Source: Spirochaetales bacterium (GTDB lineage: Bacteria > Spirochaetota > Spirochaetia > DSM-27196 > SLST01). Taken from it: 13,382 bases of DNA. Shown here piece by piece: positions 1 through 5,657 of this stretch (its first letter is position 1; every line of letters begins with the position of its first letter). The notes under the pieces were generated by a model. It did no database searches. It saw only the letters and a list, made by a program, of their open reading frames with translations, and had not been told where the DNA came from. The stretch covers positions 1-13,382 of the forward strand of contig SLST01000134.1 in the NCBI GenBank assembly GCA_007130265.1, in the 5' to 3' direction. The translations under genes were made by a program, and so were the position numbers.

Positions 1-1088
1 ACACGCAGGATATCGGCGCGCTCCTCCTTCGCCGGCATCGGGATAGTGATCTGGCGGTCGAACCGTCCCGGACGCAGGAGCGCCGGATCGAGGATATCAG
101 GGCGGTTGGTCGCGGCCACGACGACCGTACTCTCGTTCTGCTCGAACCCGTCGAGCTCGCTCAGCATCTGGTTGAGCGTCTGCTCGCGCTCGTCGTGCCC
201 CCCACCGAGTCCGGCACCGCGATGACGGCCGATCGAGTCGAGCTCGTCGATGAAGATGATGCTCGGAGCCTTCTTCTTCGCGTCCTTGAAGAGATTGCGG
301 ACGCGGGACGCACCCACGCCTACGAACATCTCCATGAAGTCGGATCCGCTCATGCTGAAGAAAGGCACGCCCGCCTCGCCGGCGATCGCGCGAGCGATCA
401 GCGTCTTCCCGGTTCCCGGCGGTCCCACGAGCAGGATCCCCTTGGGAGAGCGCGCGCCGAGCTCGAGGTACCGGTTCGGGTCCTTGAGGAAATCGACGAT
501 CTCCATGACCTCCTCCTTCGCGCCCTCGAGGCCCGCGACGTCGGCGAAGGTCGTCTTCTCCTTCGTCTGGTCGTAGAGCTTCGCCTTGTTCTCGCCCACT
601 TGAAAGATCCCGCGTCCCTGGCCGCGGATATTGCGGAAGAGCGCGAAGAAGATCCAGACAAGGAAGATGTAGGGGAGAATGCTGATCAGTATCGCGAAGA
701 AGCCCGGCTGATCGGCCGGACGGGTGACGATCTCGACGTTGTTCTCCCGCAGCATCGGAAGCAGCTCAGGGTCGCCGAACCGGGGCACATAGGTGATGTA
801 GCCGGTCCTGCCGCCGATGCCCGTCGGCACCTGCTGGTCGGCGGCGGCGCCGGTGATCCGATCGCCCTGGATCGTGACCGAGCGAATCTGGCCCTGCTCC
901 ACGAGCTGCTTGAAGCGGGTATAGCTGATCTCCTCACCGCGCGCGCCGGTCTGGAAGACGTTGATCAGCATCGGCAGGAGAAAGAAGATCAGCACCAGCG
1001 GAATGAGCAGCCGCCAGTTGAAGGGGGGACGCGAGTTCGGGTCCCCACCCGGCTCACGACCGTTCGGGTCGTTCTGGTTCAAAGGCAT
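1..1088 (-). CDS. ftsH: ATP-dependent zinc metalloprotease FtsH (5' part, runs off the window)
   Basis: Membrane-anchored AAA+ protease that degrades misfolded membrane proteins and short-lived regulators. The first 362 residues are present. They hold an N-terminal membrane helix (about 26-46), an extracytoplasmic region (about 50-125), a second helix (129-151) and then the AAA module. Walker A is GPPGTGKT (222-229), the pore loop is MFVGVG (254-259), Walker B is IIFIDELDS (277-285) and the second region of homology is ATNRP...LRPGRFDR (326-344). The HEXXH zinc protease domain lies beyond the left edge. The start is the ATG at 1088, followed by a typical hydrophilic N-terminus. No Shine-Dalgarno is visible; a -10-like GATACT lies 8 nt upstream. 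It is divergent from the DivPAP2 gene, with 63 bp between. Identification is secure; only truncation by the window is uncertain. Confidence 0.97.
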   Translation of the reverse strand, partial: MPLNQNDPNGREPGGDPNSRPPFNWRLLIPLVLIFFLLPMLINVFQTGARGEEISYTRFKQLVEQGQIRSVTIQGDRITGAAADQQVPTGIGGRTGYITYVPRFGDPELLPMLRENNVEIVTRPADQPGFFAILISILPYIFLVWIFFALFRNIRGQGRGIFQVGENKAKLYDQTKEKTTFADVAGLEGAKEEVMEIVDFLKDPNRYLELGARSPKGILLVGPPGTGKTLIARAIAGEAGVPFFSMSGSDFMEMFVGVGASRVRNLFKDAKKKAPSIIFIDELDSIGRHRGAGLGGGHDEREQTLNQMLSELDGFEQNESTVVVAATNRPDILDPALLRPGRFDRQITIPMPAKEERADILR

Positions 1089-1096
1089 AGCGTAAA

Positions 1097-1124
1097 AGTA
1101 TCGAATAGTTGCGGTCTGAACAAA
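1097..1124 (-). promoter_or_regulatory. Putative ftsH promoter, possibly leaderless
   Basis: Read on the minus strand, TTTGTT (1124-1119), a 16-nt spacer and GATACT (1102-1097) precede the ftsH ATG by 8 nt. No Shine-Dalgarno fits in that gap, so the transcript may begin at or next to the start codon. The two hexamers match the sigma-70 consensus only partly. The region overlaps the -35 element proposed for the divergent gene. Confidence 0.35.
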
Positions 1125-1145
1125 CGCATCCGTTCACGGTAGACT
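1117..1145 (+). promoter_or_regulatory. Putative DivPAP2 gene promoter, possibly leaderless
   Basis: TGAACA (1117-1122), a 17-nt spacer and TAGACT (1140-1145) stand exactly 6 nt before the ATG at 1152. That geometry would place the transcription start at the start codon. There is no convincing Shine-Dalgarno between the box and the ATG. Confidence 0.4.
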
Positions 1146-1151
1146 GAGCCC

Positions 1152-1577
1152 ATGGAATGGTTCCCACGGGTCCTGGCGACGGCGGTCGGCGTCCAGCTTT
1201 TCTGTCAGCTGTTCAAGACGGTCCTCTATTCGATCCGGGACCGACGCGTCAACCCGGCGTACTTCGTCTCGGCCGGAGGCATCCCGAGCGCGCACGCGGC
1301 CTTCGTCACGGCGCTCTCGGTCGCGATCGGGCTGCAGAACGGATTCGACTCGGATCTCTTCGCGGTGGCCGCAGTCTTCAGCTTGATCGTGATCTACGAC
1401 GCGTATCGTCTGCGGGGCCACGTGCAGCACCACGCGAAAATCATCAACCGGAAGCTTCTCGGGCCAGCCGGCGAGAAACCCGTTTCCGAGATGGTTGGTC
1501 ATTCGCTGCCGGAGATCGTCGCAGGAATGGTGCTCGGCGGCGCGGTTTCGCTGGTAGTGACGCTCGTGCTCTCGTGA
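1152..1577 (+). CDS. Divergent PAP2 (DUF212/YuiD) family membrane protein
   Basis: A 141-residue membrane protein of the divergent PAP2 family (PF02681), which is distantly related to PAP2 lipid phosphatases; its substrate is not established. Family signatures are GGIPSAHAA (42-50; the usual form is GGMPSSHS, so the serines are partly replaced by alanine), a GLQ-GFDS-LF stretch (60-70), IYDA (81-84) and GHSLPEIVAG (116-125). Retained histidines 48 and 117 could be the catalytic pair in the PAP2 analogy, which is inference. Hydrophobic segments lie at about 5-25, 40-61, 68-83 and 120-140. The length is normal for the family. The gene stands alone, divergent from ftsH, and ends 17 bp before the stop of the convergent secreted-protein gene. 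Confidence 0.88.
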   Translation: MEWFPRVLATAVGVQLFCQLFKTVLYSIRDRRVNPAYFVSAGGIPSAHAAFVTALSVAIGLQNGFDSDLFAVAAVFSLIVIYDAYRLRGHVQHHAKIINRKLLGPAGEKPVSEMVGHSLPEIVAGMVLGGAVSLVVTLVLS

Positions 1578-1594
1578 GGGGCGTTCTCGTGCCA

Positions 1595-2296
1595 TCAGTA
1601 GTGACCGTACCGCGTGATCTCGTCGATCTGCAGCAAGACGGAGAGGCGCGTTTCGTAGTTTCCGCTGCGCACCCCGGAGACGGGGGCTTCGGCGATCAGG
1701 ACCGCACCGTCAATACGTCGCGGACGGTTGAACTCGAGCGATCGCGCGTGGCTGCGGATCGCCGCACGAATCGCGTCCCGCACAGCCTCGACCTTCACCG
1801 CCGGTCCGCCGATGAAGCCGACGGTACCGACTCCCGACGCCGATGCATTCGCGGCGCTCTTCCAGCCGCGGTACCATCCCTTCTGCTGCTCGTCCACGGT
1901 ATACGAGATCCGGGCGTAGAGCCGATCGCCGGCCACCCAGGTCTGAAGGACGTCCAACCGCGGATCGCCGCGTACGATCGTCGCGTACGGTTCGAGCTCG
2001 AACTGCCCGCCTACCTGCCGTGACGGATCCGGCGGGACATAGGTGAACCGGAAGCCGTAGACCATCCCGGAGAGGATGAACACCGCCTCGTCGAGCATTC
2101 GTTCAACGGCGACCTCGCGTGGCACCGGGCGTTCTCCGCCGTCGGCGACAAGCGGGTCGAGTTCGGCCCACACCTCGAGAACGAGGACCGGTTCCGCGCG
2201 CGACAGCGACCACGCCTGAGCGCCGGACTCGAAAGAGACGGTCGGCAGCAGCAGCGAAGCGAGCAGGAGCGGCGGGAGTCGGCGACGGTTCGGCAC
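1595..2296 (-). CDS. Secreted protein of unknown function
   Basis: A 233-residue protein with a clear signal peptide: basic RRR at 4-6, hydrophobic core at 7-22, and a likely signal peptidase I site after AQA (26-28). There is no lipobox cysteine, so it should be periplasmic or exported rather than lipid-anchored. I do not recognise the mature domain. It mixes beta-rich stretches with a glycine/alanine-rich centre (SAANASASGVGTVGF, about residues 138-152) and ends in a charged strand-like tail. The GTG start at 2296 is chosen because the signal peptide begins there and it lies 5 nt after the rhomboid stop; a weak AGAGAG precedes it. The reading frame stays open upstream, but that part lies antiparallel-free over rhomboid codons in another frame and is not used. 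It is probably co-transcribed with the rhomboid protease. Confidence 0.75.
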   Translation of the reverse strand: MPNRRRLPPLLLASLLLPTVSFESGAQAWSLSRAEPVLVLEVWAELDPLVADGGERPVPREVAVERMLDEAVFILSGMVYGFRFTYVPPDPSRQVGGQFELEPYATIVRGDPRLDVLQTWVAGDRLYARISYTVDEQQKGWYRGWKSAANASASGVGTVGFIGGPAVKVEAVRDAIRAAIRSHARSLEFNRPRRIDGAVLIAEAPVSGVRSGNYETRLSVLLQIDEITRYGHY

Positions 2297-2301
2297 GCTC
2301 T

Positions 2302-2946
2302 CTAGTATCGGCTGCTGTCCCGGAAAACGGTAATCGGGTTGATCCGTAGCCGTATCATGAGGTAGACGAAGGCGACGGCGAAACCGAGCAGGTGCGTCAT
2401 GTGGGCAACGTTGCCACGGGTGCGGGTGAACATGTTGAACACCTCGAGCCCGGCGTACCCGATCACGAGTACCGGGGCCCGGATGGGGATGATGCCGAAC
2501 AGGAGAATCGTTGCGGTCGGGTAGTACGTGGCGAACCCAAGCAGCACGGCAAAGACCGCGCCGGACGCTCCGATCAACGCGATGTTGTAGGTTCCGGTGA
2601 GCACGTAGACGAGGAACGACAGCAGCCCCGCGAGGGTGCCGCTTAGAAGGTAGAAGAGCAGGAACTCGTGCGAACCGATTCGTCGCTCGAGCTGCACGCC
2701 AAAGAAGAAGAGGCCGAGCATGTTGAACAGCAGATGCCACATGCCGCCATGGACGAACATGTACGTGAACGGAGTCCAGAACCAGTTCTCCACGATAACC
2801 AGCGCTGGGATGAGCGCCATGCGCTGCAGGATACCGGGTGCGACCGAGACGAAGAGGTGCACCGCGACGTTGACTCCGATCAGAATGAAAGCCGCATTGT
2901 AGTACTGAAAGCGAAAGGGCCGCTGAAAGAATGGGAGCTTTTCCAC
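2302..2946 (-). CDS. Rhomboid family intramembrane serine protease
   Basis: A 214-residue polytopic protease that cleaves membrane-spanning substrates within the bilayer. The catalytic serine is S128 in GASG (126-129). The catalytic histidine is probably H185 in HLLGF, with a second His at 182. The oxyanion side chains are H71 and N75 in WHLLFN, preceded by H66, matching the H-x4-H-x3-N pattern of GlpG. About six hydrophobic helices are visible. The start is GTG at 2946; an in-frame TAG lies 12 bases upstream, so no earlier start is possible. No Shine-Dalgarno is present, but a TTGACC/TAGCTT promoter-like pair ends 6 nt before the GTG. The secreted protein 5 nt downstream could be a substrate or partner; this is context only. 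Confidence 0.92.
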   Translation of the reverse strand: MEKLPFFQRPFRFQYYNAAFILIGVNVAVHLFVSVAPGILQRMALIPALVIVENWFWTPFTYMFVHGGMWHLLFNMLGLFFFGVQLERRIGSHEFLLFYLLSGTLAGLLSFLVYVLTGTYNIALIGASGAVFAVLLGFATYYPTATILLFGIIPIRAPVLVIGYAGLEVFNMFTRTRGNVAHMTHLLGFAVAFVYLMIRLRINPITVFRDSSRY

Positions 2947-2952
2947 GCTTTG

Positions 2953-2981
2953 AAGCTATGGCGAGGGCATCGTTCGGTCAA
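2953..2981 (-). promoter_or_regulatory. Putative leaderless promoter of the rhomboid gene
   Basis: On the minus strand TTGACC (2981-2976), a 17-nt spacer and TAGCTT (2958-2953) end exactly 6 nt before the GTG at 2946. The -35 hexamer is a 5 of 6 match to TTGACA and the -10 is weak. The absence of a Shine-Dalgarno fits a leaderless message. Confidence 0.42.
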
Positions 2982-2995
2982 GCTGCAGTGCCGGC

Positions 2996-3025
2996 TTCTC
3001 AGAGGCGCGCCAATGCGGGTATGAT
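2996..3025 (+). promoter_or_regulatory. Putative promoter of the esterase-rlmE operon
   Basis: TTCTCA (2996-3001), an 18-nt spacer and TATGAT (3020-3025) lie upstream of a conventional leader. The -10 is a 5 of 6 match to TATAAT. Transcription would start near 3032, leaving room for the Shine-Dalgarno at 3044-3047. Confidence 0.45.
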
Positions 3026-3043
3026 AGGCGAAAGCCCGAAGAT

Positions 3044-3047
3044 GGAG
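3044..3047 (+). promoter_or_regulatory. Ribosome binding site of the esterase gene
   Basis: GGAG ends 7 nt before the ATG at 3055. It fixes this start and contrasts with the divergent rhomboid gene, which has none. Confidence 0.6.
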
Positions 3048-3054
3048 ATGAACA

Positions 3055-4011
3055 ATGCTCATAGACATGCCGCTCGATGAGCTGCGAACCTATCCAGGAA
3101 GCAATCCGTGCCCGCCCGACTTCGACGACTACTGGAGGCGGGCTCTGAAGGACCTTGACGCGACGCCGCCGGAGATCACCATTGAGCCGTCCGGTTTCTC
3201 CGCTCCGCACGCTGAATGCTTCGACCTCTTCTTCACCGGGGCCGGCGCCGCGCGGGTTCACGCCAAGCTCGTGAAACCGCGCGGCGCGAAGAGGCCTGGT
3301 CCGGCGGTAGTCCACTTCCACGGCTATACGGGAAGCTCGGGCGACTGGTCCGGCTATCTCGGTTGGGCCGGCGCCGGCTTCGTGTCGGCAGCGCTCGACT
3401 GCCGCGGCCAGGGAGGCGAAAGCGAGGACACCGGCGGTGTGCGCGGTAATACCCACCACGGACACATCATCCGCGGGCTCGACGATCACGAGGACAAGCT
3501 TCTCTTCCGCCAGATCTTCCTCGACACGGTTCGGCTCACGCGAATCGTCATGGACCTGAACGAGGTCGACCCGGACCGCGTCGGCGCGACCGGTGCGTCA
3601 CAGGGCGGCGGGCTCACCCTTGCCTGCGCCTCGCTCGAGCCGCGCATCAAGCGCGCGGTATCGATCTATCCGTTCCTCTCCGACTACCGTCGCGTGTGGG
3701 AGATGGACCTCGCGAAGGGAGCCTACCAGGAGCTCCAGGACTATTTCCGGCGTTACGATCCAACGCACGAACGCGAGGCAACGGCCTTTGAGCGGCTCGG
3801 CTACATTGACGTACACAACCTGAGCTCTCGCATCAAGGCGAACACCCTGATGCTCACGGGCCTGATGGATCAGATCTGCCCCCCGTCCACCCAGTTTGCC
3901 GCGTACAACGCGATAACATCGCCGAGGAGCATGGTCCTCTACCCGGACTTCGGACACGAGAATCTGCCCGGCGCCCAGGACCGGGTGTTCGCCCACCTCC
4001 TGGAGCTGTAA
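3055..4011 (+). CDS. Acetyl xylan esterase / cephalosporin-C deacetylase family (CE7) hydrolase
   Basis: A 318-residue alpha/beta hydrolase of the CE7 family (PF05448), which removes acetyl groups from short xylo-oligosaccharides and other small acetylated compounds. The catalytic triad is S182 in GASQGG (180-185), D272 in TGLMDQICPP (268-277) and H301 in the FGHE motif (299-302). The CE7 hallmark RGQGG is at 117-121, and HFHGYTG (87-93) lies near the oxyanion region. The length is normal (about 320). There is no signal peptide, so it should act in the cytoplasm on imported acetylated sugars; the substrate is inferred from the family. Its stop overlaps the rlmE start in TAATG (4009-4013), so the two are probably translationally coupled although their roles appear unrelated. 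Confidence 0.92.
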   Translation: MLIDMPLDELRTYPGSNPCPPDFDDYWRRALKDLDATPPEITIEPSGFSAPHAECFDLFFTGAGAARVHAKLVKPRGAKRPGPAVVHFHGYTGSSGDWSGYLGWAGAGFVSAALDCRGQGGESEDTGGVRGNTHHGHIIRGLDDHEDKLLFRQIFLDTVRLTRIVMDLNEVDPDRVGATGASQGGGLTLACASLEPRIKRAVSIYPFLSDYRRVWEMDLAKGAYQELQDYFRRYDPTHEREATAFERLGYIDVHNLSSRIKANTLMLTGLMDQICPPSTQFAAYNAITSPRSMVLYPDFGHENLPGAQDRVFAHLLEL

Positions 4012-4604
4012 TGGCGCGACGCGACCAACCCGACCGCTACGCCAAGCAGGCGCGTCGCGAAGGGTACGCGGCCCGATCCGTCTACAAGCTCGAAGAGCTG
4101 CAGCATCGTTTCACGCTGATTCGACCAGGGATGCGGGTGCTCGACGTCGGCGCAGCTCCCGGAAGCTGGTCACAACTGACCACGAAGATCGTCGGCAACC
4201 GGGGGCGTCTTGTCGCGGTCGATCTCGCGGATCTCCCGGAGCTCGATGGCGTACCGAACGTAGAGACGATATGCGGCGACATCAGTGATTCCGGGGTGGT
4301 CGAACGCATCGTCGGTCTCGGACCGTACGACGCGGTCATCAGCGATGCGGCCCCCCGCACGAGTGGAAACCGCGGCCTCGACACGGCACGGTCGGCGGCG
4401 ATCGTGGAACAGGTGCTGTGGCTCTGCGAACAGGCGCTCGCGAGGAGGGGCAATCTCGTGGCGAAGCTCTTCCAGGGAGGCGAGGAACAGCGACTGCTTC
4501 AGGAGGTCCGCCGCCGATTCTCCGTCGGTAGGCTCATCAAGCCAAAGGCGAGCCGGGACGAGAGCTTTGAGGTGTTTCTCGTGGCTACCGACTACGAAGG
4601 ATGA
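4011..4604 (+). CDS. rlmE: 23S rRNA (uridine-2'-O)-methyltransferase RlmE
   Basis: SAM-dependent RrmJ/FtsJ methyltransferase that 2'-O-methylates the uridine equivalent to E. coli U2552 in the 23S rRNA A-loop during late 50S assembly. The protein has 197 residues, a typical length. The K-D-K-E catalytic tetrad is visible as K26 (SVYKLEE), D112 (SDAAP), K152 (VAKLFQG) and E187 (SFEVF). The SAM-binding loop is DVGAAPG (45-51), with an acidic DL at 71-72 after the second strand. The start ATG shares its A with the esterase TAA. The gene ends 19 bp before the convergent polyprenyl synthase stop, with no evident terminator hairpin between them. Confidence 0.96.
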   Translation: MARRDQPDRYAKQARREGYAARSVYKLEELQHRFTLIRPGMRVLDVGAAPGSWSQLTTKIVGNRGRLVAVDLADLPELDGVPNVETICGDISDSGVVERIVGLGPYDAVISDAAPRTSGNRGLDTARSAAIVEQVLWLCEQALARRGNLVAKLFQGGEEQRLLQEVRRRFSVGRLIKPKASRDESFEVFLVATDYEG

Positions 4605-4623
4605 GGCGTCGCGATGGCGCGGC

Positions 4624-5655
4624 TCAATACTCGCGCCCGAGCAGACGATCGGTCACGAGAGTGAGAGCTTCACGCTGCCGGCCGTCTGAGAGCCTCGCTA
4701 TCTCACGCTGGGCCCGCACCGTGTAGGTACGGGCGGTCATCCGCGCGCGCGCGATTCCCCCCGCCCGGTCGACCGCCGCCACGGCAGCCTCGAGCGCAAC
4801 GGAACCTGACGGCGCCGGGACAACCAGGGGGCGGACCTGCGGATCACGCGCGACGGCCTCGATCACCGGCAGCGTGTAGATGCCGCTGCGCAGATCGGAG
4901 GCGACCGGCTTGCCCAGGGCATGCGCGTGAGCGGTGAAGTCGAGTATGTCGTCGATGATCTGAAACGACATGCCGACGCCATAGCCGATCCGACCAAGCA
5001 GCACGATCTCCCGGGGGCGCGCCTTGTTCTCGGCCCCGCCGGTGACGAGGCTCAGCCCGAACAGCATCGCAGTCTTTCCCGCGATGCGCCGCAGATAGGC
5101 GCGCCGGCTGAACGTCTTGTCGCCAGGATGGTACATCTGGTTGATCTCGCTGCGCACGAGGTGTCCCGTGGCCTTCGCGAGACGAAGCGCGTTCTCACGC
5201 GACGTACCCTCGCCAATCATGGAGAAGCATCGGGAGAGCAGGTAATCACCCATCAGGACGGCCTGCTTACGACCGTGCAGCGCGTGGAGCGACGGCTCGC
5301 CGCGCCGCCTGTCCGCGTCGTCAATCACGTCGTCGTGGACGAGGGTAGCCAGATGCAGGGTCTCGATCGCAGCCGCTATCTGAACGATACGCTCGGATGC
5401 CGCCGAACCAGCCTTCTGCTGACCGGCCCACGCCCCGATGAGCACGAATCCCGGACGCAGCATCTTGCCCGGCCGCGCCACGTACCTGCCGAGCGCGTCG
5501 CCCATCGCGCCGCCCGCGGAAGCTGCCTCGGCGAGGACTCTCTCGCGCACCCGCGCGAGATCGGCCTCGATCTCGGGAATACCGCTCCAGATGAGATGGT
5601 CATCCTGTACGGAGCCCCGCGCGGACGCGGGGCTGGCAAACGGCGCTGTGCCCAC
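4624..5655 (-). CDS. Trans-type polyprenyl diphosphate synthase
   Basis: Isoprenyl chain-elongating enzyme that condenses isopentenyl diphosphate onto an allylic primer to make all-trans polyprenyl diphosphates, as used for quinone tails. With the GTG start at 5655 it has 343 residues. Motifs are GKMLRP (63-68, diphosphate binding), the first aspartate-rich motif DDVID (108-112) followed by DRRRG, and the second DDILD (235-239) in FQIIDDILDF. Small residues around the first motif fit a long-chain product, but chain length cannot be read reliably. The GTG lies 2 nt after the ndh stop, so coupling is likely. The first 20 residues are unlike the family and contain a perfect hairpin, so the true start is uncertain. 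Context suggests a DmkB-like role, making the tail of the quinone used by the adjacent NADH dehydrogenase. Confidence 0.92.
   Translation of the reverse strand: MGTAPFASPASARGSVQDDHLIWSGIPEIEADLARVRERVLAEAASAGGAMGDALGRYVARPGKMLRPGFVLIGAWAGQQKAGSAASERIVQIAAAIETLHLATLVHDDVIDDADRRRGEPSLHALHGRKQAVLMGDYLLSRCFSMIGEGTSRENALRLAKATGHLVRSEINQMYHPGDKTFSRRAYLRRIAGKTAMLFGLSLVTGGAENKARPREIVLLGRIGYGVGMSFQIIDDILDFTAHAHALGKPVASDLRSGIYTLPVIEAVARDPQVRPLVVPAPSGSVALEAAVAAVDRAGGIARARMTARTYTVRAQREIARLSDGRQREALTLVTDRLLGREY
5613..5634 (-). repeat. Perfect 9-bp inverted repeat (hairpin) at the ndh/polyprenyl synthase junction
   Basis: AGCCCCGCG and CGCGGGGCT form a 9-bp stem, eight of its pairs G-C, around a 4-nt loop. 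It sits about 20 nt inside the assigned polyprenyl synthase start and 24 nt after the ndh stop. There is no U-run on either side, so it is not a standard intrinsic terminator. It could dampen translation or transcription, or protect the ndh 3' end. Confidence 0.6.
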
Positions 5656-5657
5656 GA

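Noticed and set aside
195..1142. 315-codon open frame on the plus strand
   Set aside because: Antisense to ftsH, whose AAA motifs are unmistakable on the other strand.
5613..5634. Hairpin as an intrinsic terminator
   Set aside because: No T-run follows the stem on either strand and the downstream gene continues in the same direction.
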